Origin: an uncultured Clostridia bacterium
GTDB lineage: Bacteria > Bacillota > Clostridia > Christensenellales > DTU072
Length of the DNA stretch: 36,827 bases
Reading direction: 5' to 3'
Assembly: GCA_944372665.1 (NCBI GenBank)
Contig: CALVZV010000009.1
Span: 1-36,827 of the forward strand
Under the pieces are notes generated by a model, which was given only the letters and a program-made list of their open reading frames with translations, was not told the origin of the DNA and did no database searches. This document shows positions 21,350 to 29,691 of the stretch, one piece after another (position 1 is the stretch's first letter; each line of letters begins with the position of its first letter). Made by a program: the position numbers and the translations under genes.

Positions 21350-22320
21350 TCACGGAGCGTCTCAGGAAAGAGGCGGTTTTTTCAGAGCTTGCCCGCGAGA
21401 TCGGCGCTGGCAGGGTATCCAACGCGTACCTGTTTGCGGGCGAGGACAAAGCCACCGGCGAAGCGATGATGACCGAGGTGTCCGCGGCGCTGCTGTGCCC
21501 GGAGCGCGGCTGCGGCGTCTGCAGGGTGTGCAAAGCGGTGTTCGCCGGTTCGCATCCCGACGTGCACATATTTAACCGCACCAAGAAGATGAGTGTTTCG
21601 GATGCCGAAAGTCTTATTTCAGAAGCTCAAAAGAGCGGTTGGCAGTCGCAGAGGAGACTGTTTGAGATTTTTAACGCCGAGAAGCTGACGCCCGAGGTCC
21701 AGAACAAACTGCTTAAAGTTATGGAGGAACCGCCCGCCGGCGCGGTAATACTGATGTGCGCCGCGCACGAGAGCGCGCTGCTGGCGACGGTGCGCTCCAG
21801 AGTCAAGCTTATCCGTTTGCCGCTGTGGAAAACGGGCGATGTCGTCGACGAACTCAAGGAACGCGGCGTGCCGGACGGCGTGGCGCGGGTGGCGGCAAAA
21901 CTTTCCGGAGGCAGCTTTTCCCTGGCGCTGGACTATGCCGAGGAGGAGGGGCTGGAGGAGGAATACGCCGAGGTGTTCTCGATGCTGACCGGCTGCAAAA
22001 ACAGCCGAGACATAGCAAGCTACCTTTATTCGGGGATGTTTACTTCGGCTAAAATCGGGAGAATACTCGATTTTACGGAAATAATATTGAGAGACGTACT
22101 TATAATGAAGGCGGGCGCAGACGTGGAAAAATACACGTACAACCGCGACTACGACCTTGGCAAAATAGGCGACGGTTTCACCGCGGGAGGCGCCGCGATG
22201 GCTTTGCTGAGGGTGAACGCGCTGAGGTCGATGCTGGAAGTCAACATTTCGGCGGAGACCGTGGGGGAGAAAATGTTATTCGATATATTGGAGGCTAAAT
22301 ACAAATGGCGACAGTCATAG
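21346..22320 (+). CDS. holB: DNA polymerase III delta-prime subunit
   Basis: A 324-residue AAA+ clamp-loader subunit. The start AVFSELAREIGAGRVSNAYLFAGE is the family's N-terminal pattern. The P-loop position (AGEDKATGEAMM) lacks GK(S/T), as expected for delta-prime, which does not hydrolyse ATP. Cys51, Cys56, Cys59 and Cys62 form the zinc module. LFEIFNAEKLTPEVQNKLLKVMEEPPAGAVILMCA is the most conserved stretch, with the sensor-1 region after it, and SRVKLIRLPLW corresponds to the SRC-type arginine-finger segment, here with Val in place of Cys. The ATG at 21346 overlaps the tmk stop by four bases. The end overlaps ricT by 16 bases. Confidence 0.94.
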   Translation: MITERLRKEAVFSELAREIGAGRVSNAYLFAGEDKATGEAMMTEVSAALLCPERGCGVCRVCKAVFAGSHPDVHIFNRTKKMSVSDAESLISEAQKSGWQSQRRLFEIFNAEKLTPEVQNKLLKVMEEPPAGAVILMCAAHESALLATVRSRVKLIRLPLWKTGDVVDELKERGVPDGVARVAAKLSGGSFSLALDYAEEEGLEEEYAEVFSMLTGCKNSRDIASYLYSGMFTSAKIGRILDFTEIILRDVLIMKAGADVEKYTYNRDYDLGKIGDGFTAGGAAMALLRVNALRSMLEVNISAETVGEKMLFDILEAKYKWRQS

Positions 22321-23189
22321 GCGTTAAATTCAAAAACAACGTAAAATGCTACTTTTTCGATCCGGGCGAAACCGAGTATTCCGAGGGCGACGGCGTGATA
22401 GTCGAGACTCAGCGCGGAGTCGAATACGGAAACGTCTGTTTCGGCAACCGCGAGGTGGACGACAAGGAAATAGTGCAGCCGCTGAAGCCCGCGCTCAGGA
22501 AAGCCACCGAGCGCGATACCGCCGAGCACATGAAAAATCTTGCCGAAAGGGAAAGGCTCATCGAAGAAACGCGCAAAAAGGTGGAGGCGCACGGGCTTAA
22601 AATGAAAATAGCGGACGCCGAATACACTTTCGACCGCGGCAAGGTGATAATTTATTTCACCGCCGACGGCAGAATAGACTTCAGGGATCTGGTGCGCGAT
22701 CTCGCCGGGCTTTTCCGCAACAGGATAGAGCTCAGGCAGATCTACGAAAGGGACGACATCAAGCTGCGCGGCGCGCTGGCGCAGTGCGGCAGACCGTGCT
22801 GCTGCACGACGTTTCTGAAAGACTACGAAAAGGTAAGTATCCGTATGGCGAAATACCAGGGTCTTTCGCTCAATCCCTCCAAAATCTCGGGCTGCTGCGG
22901 CAAGCTGATGTGCTGCCTGAGGTACGAGAACGCATATTATCAGGACATGGCGAAAAAGATGCCCAAGGTCAATTCCGTCGTCGACACCCCCGAAGGGAAA
23001 GCCGTTGTGACCGAAAACGATGCGCTGCGCGGCGAGGTCAAGCTGCGGTTCACGTCCGACGACGGCACCGTAGGCATAAAGCGTATGCCTCTGTCGCAGA
23101 TACGTTTTTCCAAGGGCAAGCCCGGCAAGGAAGAACCCGAGGAGGACGGCGACGACCTGACGGACGCATTGCCGCCCGCCGAAGAATAA
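22305..23189 (+). CDS. ricT: RicT (YaaT) PSP1-domain protein of the Y-complex
   Basis: A 294-residue PSP1 C-terminal-domain protein. RGVEYGNV near residue 36 and the long helix-strand core around residues 60-150 are typical. Cysteine clusters CGRPCCC (about 164-170) and CCGKLMCCLRYE (about 196-207) match RicT, which in Bacillus binds an Fe-S cluster with RicA and RicF and supports RNase Y-dependent mRNA maturation, sporulation and competence. In Bacillus it follows holB, as here. An acidic, proline-containing tail ends the protein. GGAGG lies 9 bases before the ATG, inside the holB coding end. RicA and RicF are not in the window. Confidence 0.93.
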   Translation: MATVIGVKFKNNVKCYFFDPGETEYSEGDGVIVETQRGVEYGNVCFGNREVDDKEIVQPLKPALRKATERDTAEHMKNLAERERLIEETRKKVEAHGLKMKIADAEYTFDRGKVIIYFTADGRIDFRDLVRDLAGLFRNRIELRQIYERDDIKLRGALAQCGRPCCCTTFLKDYEKVSIRMAKYQGLSLNPSKISGCCGKLMCCLRYENAYYQDMAKKMPKVNSVVDTPEGKAVVTENDALRGEVKLRFTSDDGTVGIKRMPLSQIRFSKGKPGKEEPEEDGDDLTDALPPAEE

Positions 23190-23226
23190 ACGACGCTTAA
23201 AGATAAACACGGCGCTGTTTTGTTTC

Positions 23227-23250
23227 GTCCGCCTTTCGGGGCGGACTTTT
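23227..23250 (+). terminator. Intrinsic terminator after ricT
   Basis: GTCCGCC (23227-23233) pairs with GGCGGAC (23240-23246) and is followed by TTTT. It ends the greA-to-ricT gene run 38 bp past the ricT stop codon. Confidence 0.85.
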
Positions 23251-23314
23251 CTGCCGCAGAGAGGCGCCGGCGTTTCAAAAAACCGATGTCTTGAAATATC
23301 TGAATCCAAATCGT

Positions 23315-23344
23315 TTGACTTTGTTCCCCGCGATGTGGGAAAAT
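23315..23344 (+). promoter_or_regulatory. Tentative promoter of the purine operon
   Basis: TTGACT (23315-23320) is followed after 18 bp by GAAAAT (23339-23344), a poor -10 box. No better pair was found between the ricT terminator and the attenuator hairpin. No PurR-type box was recognised. Confidence 0.35.
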
Positions 23345-23407
23345 AGACGCATGAGGTTAAGAGTATTAACGATATTCTATACGTCATGCATAACTTGATG
23401 CGGCCGT
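23345..23407 (+). promoter_or_regulatory. Possible sensor region of the purE leader
   Basis: CGCAT (23348-23352) can pair with ATGCG (23398-23402), enclosing a GTTAA-GAGTA-TTAAC hairpin (23356-23370) and a weak third helix around 23378-23392, a small three-way layout. GACG (23346-23349) could instead pair with CGTC (23382-23385). None of the conserved cores of the purine, ZTP, PRPP, THF or ppGpp riboswitches is visible. Two very short reading frames begin at 23351 and 23386; the second ends within the terminator hairpin, but neither has a good ribosome binding site. Confidence 0.3.
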
Positions 23408-23449
23408 CGGCAGCCTTGTTCCCGTGAACAGACTGCCGTTTTGCTTTTT
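23408..23449 (+). terminator. Terminator-like attenuator hairpin before purE
   Basis: CGGCAG (23408-23413) pairs with CTGCCG (23433-23438). Inside it TGTTC pairs with GAACA around a CCGT loop, and TTTTGCTTTTT follows at 23439-23449. This is a good intrinsic terminator placed 18 bases before the purE Shine-Dalgarno, so it lies in the leader of the operon it precedes rather than after a gene. That position suggests regulated read-through. Confidence 0.75.
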
Positions 23450-23481
23450 ATCGGACAAAATACGTAAAAGGAGTGATTCAG

Positions 23482-23973
23482 ATGAAGAAAGTGGCGGTAA
23501 TAATGGGTTCCGATTCCGACCTGCCCGTAGTAACCAAAGCGATAGACGCACTCAGAAAGTACGGCGTCGGATACGAAGTCCACGTCTATTCCGCGCACCG
23601 CACGCCCGCCGAAGCCGGAGCTTTTGCGGAAAACGCGGCGGAAAACGGGTTCGGCGTCATAATAGCCGCGGCAGGGAAAGCGGCGCACCTTGCGGGAGCG
23701 CTTGCCGCGCGCACCGTGCTGCCGGTGATAGGCATCCCGATAAAAAGCTCCGCGCTTGACGGACTCGACGCGCTGCTGTCCACCGTCCAGATGCCGTCCG
23801 GTATGCCCGTTGCCACCGTCGCCATTGACGGAGCGGAGAATGCCGGGATACTCGCCGTACAGATACTGGCGGTTTCCGACGACGCGCTGAGGGCGCGCCT
23901 CGAGAGCGCAAGGAAAGAGAATACAGCCAAAATTTTAGCCAAAGACGCGGAAATTTCCGCCAAATTCCAATAG
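23482..23973 (+). CDS. purE: N5-carboxyaminoimidazole ribonucleotide mutase (PurE)
   Basis: A 163-residue PurE that forms CAIR in de novo purine synthesis. GSDSD at 9-13, SAHRTP near 37-42 with the catalytic histidine, and [14 protein letters not shown] followed by LPVIGIPI and [16 protein letters not shown] cover the active site of the class I type. PurK, which supplies the N5-CAIR substrate in many bacteria, is not in this operon; it may be elsewhere, or the enzyme may act as in organisms lacking PurK. AAAGGAG lies 8 bases before the ATG at 23482. First gene of the purine operon. Confidence 0.96.
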   Translation: MKKVAVIMGSDSDLPVVTKAIDALRKYGVGYEVHVYSAHRTPAEAGAFAENAAENGFGVIIAAAGKAAHLAGALAARTVLPVIGIPIKSSALDGLDALLSTVQMPSGMPVATVAIDGAENAGILAVQILAVSDDALRARLESARKENTAKILAKDAEISAKFQ

Positions 23974-23996
23974 ATTTATTTTTCAGAGGTGACAAA

Positions 23997-24710
23997 ATGA
24001 AAAAAACCGAGCAAATGTATGAAGGAAAAGCCAAAAAGGTTTTCGCTACCGATTCCGAAGACTACTGCATCGTTTCCTATAAAGACGACGCCACGGCGTT
24101 CAACGGCATAAAGCGCGGCACAATCGTAGGCAAAGGCGTCATCAACAACAAGATGACCAACTATCTTATGAAGAAACTTACCGCCGAAGCCGGCGTGCCC
24201 ACGCATTTCGTCGAGGAGCTTTCCGACAGGGACACCTTGGTCAAAAAGGTCAGGATCGTGCCTTTGGAAGTCATCGTCAGGAATATCGCGGCGGGTTCGT
24301 TCTCCAAGCGCTTCGGCGTCAAGGAGGGCACTCCCCTGAAATGCCCGACGCTGGAATACTGCTTAAAAGACGACGCGCTGGGCGATCCCATGATAAACGA
24401 TTCTCAGATCCTCGCCTGCGGCTTCGCAACCGAAGAGGAGCTGAACACGATAGCCGATTACGCGTTCAGGATCAACGATTATCTCAAGGACTTTTTCGCG
24501 GGCGTCAACGTCGATTTGGTCGATTTCAAACTCGAGTTCGGTATTACGCGCGACGGCGAAATAGTGCTTGCGGACGAGATCTCCCCCGACACGTGCAGGT
24601 TCTGGGACATGACCACCCACGAAAAGCTCGACAAGGACCGCTTCCGCCGCGATCTCGGCAACGTGGAGGAAGCATACGACGAAATGATGAAGCGCGTTCT
24701 CGGAGAATAA
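23997..24710 (+). CDS. purC: SAICAR synthetase (PurC)
   Basis: A 237-residue enzyme joining CAIR and aspartate to SAICAR with [12 protein letters not shown] near residue 8 is the conserved nucleotide-binding start, [13 protein letters not shown] follows, and [21 protein letters not shown] (near 91-111) and [11 protein letters not shown] (near 199-209) are the two hallmark motifs. The length is normal for the short bacterial form. AGAGGTG precedes the ATG. Four bases separate it from purF. Confidence 0.97.
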   Translation: MKKTEQMYEGKAKKVFATDSEDYCIVSYKDDATAFNGIKRGTIVGKGVINNKMTNYLMKKLTAEAGVPTHFVEELSDRDTLVKKVRIVPLEVIVRNIAAGSFSKRFGVKEGTPLKCPTLEYCLKDDALGDPMINDSQILACGFATEEELNTIADYAFRINDYLKDFFAGVNVDLVDFKLEFGITRDGEIVLADEISPDTCRFWDMTTHEKLDKDRFRRDLGNVEEAYDEMMKRVLGE

Positions 24711-24714
24711 GTCT

Positions 24715-26148
24715 ATGGGCTCGTTACACGAAGAATGCGGGGTTTTCGGGATATTCTCACTTACTCGTAAAGACCTGGCGGGCAGCGTATATTTCGGATT
24801 GCACGCCCTTCAGCACCGCGGACAGGAGGGAGCGGGAATAGTCGTCAACGACGACGGAGTATTCACTTACCGCAAGGACCTGGGGCTTGTCAGCGAGGTG
24901 TTCGATCAGGACTCTCTGGCAAAACTTGGAGAAGGCAATATCGCCATAGGGCACGTGCGATATTCGACGTCGGGGTCCAACGACCGCACCAACGTCCAGC
25001 CGATAGTCGTCAAGCACGTCAAAGGCGCCATGGCGCTGTGCCACAACGGCAACCTGACCAATTCATACGAGTTAAGGCAGGAGCTCGAACTCACGGGTTC
25101 CATTTTCCATACCACTTCGGATACCGAGGTGATTTCCTATATAATCACCAAGGAGCGTCTGACCGCGCCCAGTATCGAAGCCGCGGTCGAACGCACCATG
25201 GATAAGATCTGCGGCGCGTATTCTTTGGTAATAATGTCGCCCACCAAAATGATAGCCGTACGCGATCCCAACGGATTCAGACCGATATGCTACGGGATGA
25301 CGCCGGAGGGCGACTACGTAGTAGCGTCGGAGTCGTGCGCGCTCGACGCCGTGGGCGCGAGGTTCGTGCGCGATCTGGAGCCGGGAGAAATGCTTGTGTT
25401 CACCCGTAACGGCATGACTTCAGACCGCACTCACGTCGGCAAAGCCGAACGCGCGATGTGCATATTCGAGTACATCTATTTCGCGCGTCCCGATTCGGTG
25501 GTGGACGGGGCGTCAGTTCACGAAGCGCGCATGCGCGCGGGAGCGTACCTAGCCGAGGAACATCCCTGCGACGCCGACGTCGTTATCGGCGTGCCCGATT
25601 CGGGGATAGACGGCGCGCTCGGCTATGCCAGGCGTTCGGGCATTCCTTACGGAGTAGGGCTGATAAAGAACAAGTATGTAGGCAGGACCTTTATCGCGCC
25701 CGATCAGAAAATGCGCGAAAAAGCCGTAAAAATGAAGCTTAACGCCGTGCCCAGCACGATAAAGGGCAAGCGTATAGTGCTTATCGACGACTCGATCGTG
25801 CGCGGTACGACTTCGGCGAGGATAGTCAGGCTGTTGCGCGACGCGGGCGCCAAGGAAGTGCATATGCGCGTCACCGCGCCGAAATTCATAGCGGCGTGCT
25901 ATTACGGCACCGACATCGACGATCCCTCGTGTCTTATAGCCAACAACCACACGACCGGGGAGATCGCCGCGATGATAGGCGTGGACACTTTGGGCTTTTT
26001 GAGCGTGGAAAACGTGGTCAGACTCCCCGACGGCAGCGTGACGAAAGGATTCTGCACGGGCTGCTTTACCGGCGAATATCCCACCGCGGTCCCCGCGGAA
26101 CGTAAAAAAGCGCGTTTCGAACGCAAAATTTCCGAAAAAGGAGAATAA
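24715..26148 (+). CDS. purF: Amidophosphoribosyltransferase (PurF)
   Basis: A 477-residue enzyme of the first committed step, making phosphoribosylamine from PRPP and glutamine. The nucleophile is Cys8 in [11 protein letters not shown], so a seven-residue propeptide must be removed, shorter than the eleven residues of the Bacillus enzyme. The N-terminal Ntn glutaminase includes HRGQEGAGI. The phosphoribosyltransferase domain has the PRPP loop [13 protein letters not shown] near 355. Cysteines in MCIFEYIYF and [11 protein letters not shown] match the 4Fe-4S ligands of the Bacillus-type, oxygen-sensitive enzyme, in keeping with an anaerobe. The overlap of GGAG from the purC end provides the ribosome binding site. 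Confidence 0.97.
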   Translation: MGSLHEECGVFGIFSLTRKDLAGSVYFGLHALQHRGQEGAGIVVNDDGVFTYRKDLGLVSEVFDQDSLAKLGEGNIAIGHVRYSTSGSNDRTNVQPIVVKHVKGAMALCHNGNLTNSYELRQELELTGSIFHTTSDTEVISYIITKERLTAPSIEAAVERTMDKICGAYSLVIMSPTKMIAVRDPNGFRPICYGMTPEGDYVVASESCALDAVGARFVRDLEPGEMLVFTRNGMTSDRTHVGKAERAMCIFEYIYFARPDSVVDGASVHEARMRAGAYLAEEHPCDADVVIGVPDSGIDGALGYARRSGIPYGVGLIKNKYVGRTFIAPDQKMREKAVKMKLNAVPSTIKGKRIVLIDDSIVRGTTSARIVRLLRDAGAKEVHMRVTAPKFIAACYYGTDIDDPSCLIANNHTTGEIAAMIGVDTLGFLSVENVVRLPDGSVTKGFCTGCFTGEYPTAVPAERKKARFERKISEKGE

Positions 26149-26149
26149 A

Positions 26150-27187
26150 ATGAAATCCTACAGCGAGAGCTATAAGCAGGCGGGCGTGGACATCACCGCG
26201 GGATACAAAGCCGTGGAACTCATGAAGTCGCACGTCAAACGCACCGCCACGGCGGGAGTGTGTTCGGACGTAGGCGGTTTCGGAGGACTGTTCGAACCCG
26301 ATCTTACGGGTATTTCCCGTCCCGTACTGGTGTCGGGCACCGACGGCGTGGGCACGAAACTGAAGTATGCGTTTTTACTGGACAAGCACGATACCGTGGG
26401 CATAGACTGCGTGGCGATGTGCGTCAACGACATAGTCTGCTGCGGCGCTAAGCCGCTGATATTCCTCGATTATATCGCGTGCGGCAAGCTGGTGCCCGAG
26501 CGCATAGCCGATATCGTAAAAGGGGTAGCGGACGGCTGCGTGGCGGCGGGCGCCGCGCTTATAGGCGGCGAAACGGCGGAAATGCCCGGCTTTTATCCCG
26601 AAAACGAATACGACCTCGCCGGTTTTTCTACCGGCGTGGCGGATAAGGATAAGCTGCTTGACAACTCCTCGATGAAAAAGGGCGACGTCATCGTCGCGCT
26701 GCCGTCGTCGGGAGTGCATTCCAACGGTTTTTCGCTGGTCAGAAAGGTGATAAAACCCGACTGCGACGATTTGATGCGTCCGCTGGAGGCGCTGGGCGGC
26801 AGGTCGATAGGCGAAACGCTGCTCACGCCCACCAGGATTTACGTCAAGCCGATGCTCAAGCTGTTCGGGAGCGTAAAGGTAAAGGGCGTTTCGCATATAA
26901 CCGGCGGCGGATTCTACGAGAACATACCGCGCAGCATTCCCGCAGGGCTTTGCGCCGAGATAGACCGCTCTTCGCTGCGTGTTCTGCCGATATTCGAGCT
27001 AATACGTACCGCCGGCGGTATACCCGAAAGAGATATGTTCAACACCTTCAACATGGGAGTGGGCATGGTGGCGGTCGTTGCCGAAGCCGACGCGCAGAAA
27101 GCGCTTGACACGCTGATTGCAGCGGGCGAGGACGCGTACGTAATAGGCGAGATAGCCGAGGGCGCCGACGGCGTCAGATTCAGATGA
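26150..27187 (+). CDS. purM: AIR synthetase (PurM)
   Basis: A 345-residue ATP-dependent cyclase that converts FGAM to [23 protein letters not shown] opens the protein as in all Pur[27 protein letters not shown], the [23 protein letters not shown] stretch and [11 protein letters not shown] are conserved nucleotide- and substrate-binding segments, and [13 protein letters not shown] lies in the second domain. The length is normal. AAGGAG precedes the ATG, one base after the purF stop. The end overlaps purN by four bases. Confidence 0.97.
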   Translation: MKSYSESYKQAGVDITAGYKAVELMKSHVKRTATAGVCSDVGGFGGLFEPDLTGISRPVLVSGTDGVGTKLKYAFLLDKHDTVGIDCVAMCVNDIVCCGAKPLIFLDYIACGKLVPERIADIVKGVADGCVAAGAALIGGETAEMPGFYPENEYDLAGFSTGVADKDKLLDNSSMKKGDVIVALPSSGVHSNGFSLVRKVIKPDCDDLMRPLEALGGRSIGETLLTPTRIYVKPMLKLFGSVKVKGVSHITGGGFYENIPRSIPAGLCAEIDRSSLRVLPIFELIRTAGGIPERDMFNTFNMGVGMVAVVAEADAQKALDTLIAAGEDAYVIGEIAEGADGVRFR

Positions 27188-27792
27188 AGCCGCGCGTCAG
27201 AACCGCCGTCCTCGTTTCGGGAGGCGGTACCAATTTACAGGCGATAATAGACAAAAGCGCCGAGGGTGCGATCCCTTCCGCCGAGATAGTCGTCGTCATA
27301 TCCGACCGCGAAGGCGTTTACGCGCTGGAGCGCGCCGACAAGGCGGGAATCCCCTCCGAGGTCGTTCCGTTTAAGGAAACGGGACGCGGGGAATTCGAAA
27401 GACGTCTTGCGGCGGCGCTGGAAAGCCGCGGCGTGGAAATGATAGTGCTGGCAGGGTTTATGAGGATACTTTCCGCGGATTTCACCGCGCACTACCCGAA
27501 CAGGATCTTAAACATACATCCGTCGCTGATACCTTCTTTTTGCGGCGAGGGATTCTACGGACTTAAGGTGCACAAAGCGGCGCTCGATTACGGCGTCAAG
27601 GTCACGGGCGCCACGGTGCATTTTGTCAACGAGATCCCGGACGGCGGCAGGATAATAATGCAAAAAGCCGTATATATAGACGACAACGACACGCCCGAAA
27701 CGCTGCAAAAACGCGTAATGCGCGAAGCGGAATGGGTAATTTATCCCGAGGCGATTGAAAAAGCCGCCTCCGAAATAAGGAGATCGAAATGA
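27184..27792 (+). CDS. purN: GAR transformylase (PurN)
   Basis: A 202-residue enzyme that formylates GAR with 10-formyl-[17 protein letters not shown] (about 8-21) binds phosphate, and [12 protein letters not shown] near 103-114 has the catalytic Asn and His. The catalytic Asp appears in the [19 protein letters not shown] region near 139-157. A short insertion [11 protein letters not shown] after the HPSLIPSF motif is usual in clostridial enzymes. The start codon overlaps the purM stop (ATGA) and its own stop overlaps the following purO-type gene (ATGA), giving tight translational coupling. Formate-dependent PurT is not present, consistent with fhs at the operon end. Confidence 0.96.
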   Translation: MKPRVRTAVLVSGGGTNLQAIIDKSAEGAIPSAEIVVVISDREGVYALERADKAGIPSEVVPFKETGRGEFERRLAAALESRGVEMIVLAGFMRILSADFTAHYPNRILNIHPSLIPSFCGEGFYGLKVHKAALDYGVKVTGATVHFVNEIPDGGRIIMQKAVYIDDNDTPETLQKRVMREAEWVIYPEAIEKAASEIRRSK

Positions 27793-28487
27793 AAAAATAC
27801 GTCGGAGAACTGTTAAAGAACAATTCCTACCCCGGCAGGGGCATAGTGGCGGGCGTTTCCCCCGAAGGCAGATCGGTTTTCGCCTATTTCATAATGGGCA
27901 GGAGCGCCAATTCCAGAAACCGCGTTTTCGTAAAGAGCGCGGACGGGATAACGATATATCCCTTCGACGCTTCCAAGGTCGAGGATCCGTCGCTGATAAT
28001 ATATTCGCCGGTAAGGCGCTTCGGGGACAAGCTGATAGTCACCAACGGCGACCAGACGGATACCGTGTACGAGTTCCTGGAAAAGGGCGGGACCTTCGAA
28101 GAAGCGCTGAAAACCAGGACTTTCGAGCCGGACAGCCCCAATTTCACGCCCAGGATCAGCCTGATGATAGACTCCGACGCTTCCTATAAAATGAGCATAC
28201 TGAAGTGCCAGGACGGTCAGGGAAAGTTTGCGGCGCGTTACGTTTTCGATTACGAACCCGTGCCGGGCGAAGGGCGCTTCATCCACACTTATACCGGCGA
28301 CGGCAAACCGATACCGTCGTTTTGCGGGGAACCCGAAGAAGTTGCGATACCCTCCGGCATAGACGAATTCACCGCAGATATCTGGAACAATTTGAACAAA
28401 GACAACAAAATTTCGCTTTATACGGGTTACTTCGACGCCGCGACCGGCGCCGAGGAAACCAGACTTATAAACAAATACGTAAAATAG
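27789..28487 (+). CDS. purO: IMP cyclohydrolase, PurO type
   Basis: A 232-residue protein of the archaeal-type IMP cyclohydrolase family (PF07826), an Ntn-hydrolase-like fold unrelated to the cyclohydrolase domain of PurH. The start YVGELLKNNSYPGRGIVAGVSPEG, then AYFIMGRSANSRNRVF, is the family signature, with further conserved segments SLIIYSPVR, VTNGDQTDTVYEFL and FTPRIS. It closes FAICAR to IMP, the last step of the pathway. It sits between purN and a formyltransferase that lacks its own cyclohydrolase domain, so the two together replace the usual bifunctional PurH. AGGAG precedes the ATG, which overlaps the purN stop. The family is best known from archaea but also occurs in Bacillota. Confidence 0.88.
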   Translation: MKKYVGELLKNNSYPGRGIVAGVSPEGRSVFAYFIMGRSANSRNRVFVKSADGITIYPFDASKVEDPSLIIYSPVRRFGDKLIVTNGDQTDTVYEFLEKGGTFEEALKTRTFEPDSPNFTPRISLMIDSDASYKMSILKCQDGQGKFAARYVFDYEPVPGEGRFIHTYTGDGKPIPSFCGEPEEVAIPSGIDEFTADIWNNLNKDNKISLYTGYFDAATGAEETRLINKYVK

Positions 28488-28496
28488 GAGTCGGAT

Positions 28497-29678
28497 ATGA
28501 AAGAATTTGAACTGAAGTACGGTTGCAACCCCAACCAGAAGCCTGCGCGTATCTATATGGAAAACGGCGGCGAGTTGCCTATCGAAATACTTTCGGGACG
28601 TCCCGGATACATCAATTTCCTGGACGCGTTCAACTCCTGGCAACTCGTTAAAGAACTCAAAAAAGCCACCGGCGAGGTCGCCGCTACGAGCTTCAAGCAC
28701 GTCAGCCCCACATCCGCGGCGATAGGCAGGGTATTGCCCGAACGCCTTAAGCAGTCGGCTTTCGTCGCGGACATAGAGGGTCTGGACGATTCGCCGGTTG
28801 CTTGCGCATACGCGCGCGCCAGAGGCACCGACAGGATGAGCTCCTTCGGCGACTGGATAGCGCTTTCCGACGAATGCGACGCCACGACCGCACGCATAAT
28901 AGCGCGCGAAGTGTCCGACGGTATCATCGCGCCCGCGTATTCCGCCGAAGCGCTGGAGATACTGAAAGGCAAGCGCAAGGGCAATTACAATATAGTGCGC
29001 ATAGATCCCGATTACGTTCCGTCGCCCGTCGAGAGAAAACAGGTATTCGGCGTGAGCTTCGAACAGGGCAGGAACGAAATCGAAATAAACAAGGCGCTGC
29101 TGTCCGACGTGGTCACGGAAAAAAAGATCCCCGACGAAGCGCTTACCGACCTCGTGGTTTCGCTGATAACCTTGAAATATACCCAGTCCAACTCGGTGTG
29201 CTTTGCCGTCGACGGGCAGGCGATAGGCGTGGGCGCAGGTCAGCAGAGCCGCATCCACTGCACGCGCCTTGCCGCCGAAAAATCCGACTTATGGCACCTC
29301 AGACAGTCTGATAAGGTACTCGGACTCGAGTTTAACGACGACGTAGGCAGACCCGAAAAAAACAATATCATCGACATTTATCTTTCCCGCGACGCATGCG
29401 ACGTGCTGGGCGACGACGTGTGGAGAAGGTATTTCAAACGCCGTCCTGAGCCGTTTACCGAGGAAGAAAAGAAAGCATATCTGAAAAACGTAAAAGGCGT
29501 CAGCCTGGGTTCCGACGCGTTCTTCCCGTTCGGCGACAACGTCGAGCGCGCATATAAGAGCGGCGTCAGCTACATAACCGAGCCGGGCGGCTCCGTCAGG
29601 GACGACCGGGTCATCGAGACGGCAAACCGTCTGGGCATAGCGATGTGCTTTACCGGGATCAGACTGTTCCATCATTGA
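28497..29678 (+). CDS. purH: AICAR transformylase, stand-alone domain
   Basis: A 393-residue enzyme that formylates AICAR with 10-formyl-THF. It starts directly in the transformylase domain (LKYGCNPNQKPARIY), without the roughly 200-residue N-terminal cyclohydrolase domain of ordinary PurH (about 510 residues). SFKHVSPTSAAIG contains the catalytic Lys67-His68 pair. Further conserved parts are SSFGDWIALS, KYTQSNSVCFAVDGQAIGVGAGQQSRIHCTRLA (split here by description only) and SDAFFPFGDNVERA. The gene symbol refers to the formyltransferase activity only. AGGAG precedes the ATG, and purO stands immediately upstream. Confidence 0.94.
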   Translation: MKEFELKYGCNPNQKPARIYMENGGELPIEILSGRPGYINFLDAFNSWQLVKELKKATGEVAATSFKHVSPTSAAIGRVLPERLKQSAFVADIEGLDDSPVACAYARARGTDRMSSFGDWIALSDECDATTARIIAREVSDGIIAPAYSAEALEILKGKRKGNYNIVRIDPDYVPSPVERKQVFGVSFEQGRNEIEINKALLSDVVTEKKIPDEALTDLVVSLITLKYTQSNSVCFAVDGQAIGVGAGQQSRIHCTRLAAEKSDLWHLRQSDKVLGLEFNDDVGRPEKNNIIDIYLSRDACDVLGDDVWRRYFKRRPEPFTEEEKKAYLKNVKGVSLGSDAFFPFGDNVERAYKSGVSYITEPGGSVRDDRVIETANRLGIAMCFTGIRLFHH

Positions 29679-29691
29679 TTCGGAGGGAGCC

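Noticed and set aside
23345..23407. Known purine or ZTP riboswitch before purE
   Set aside because: The conserved loop and junction sequences of these classes are not found on inspection, although the attenuator itself looks real.
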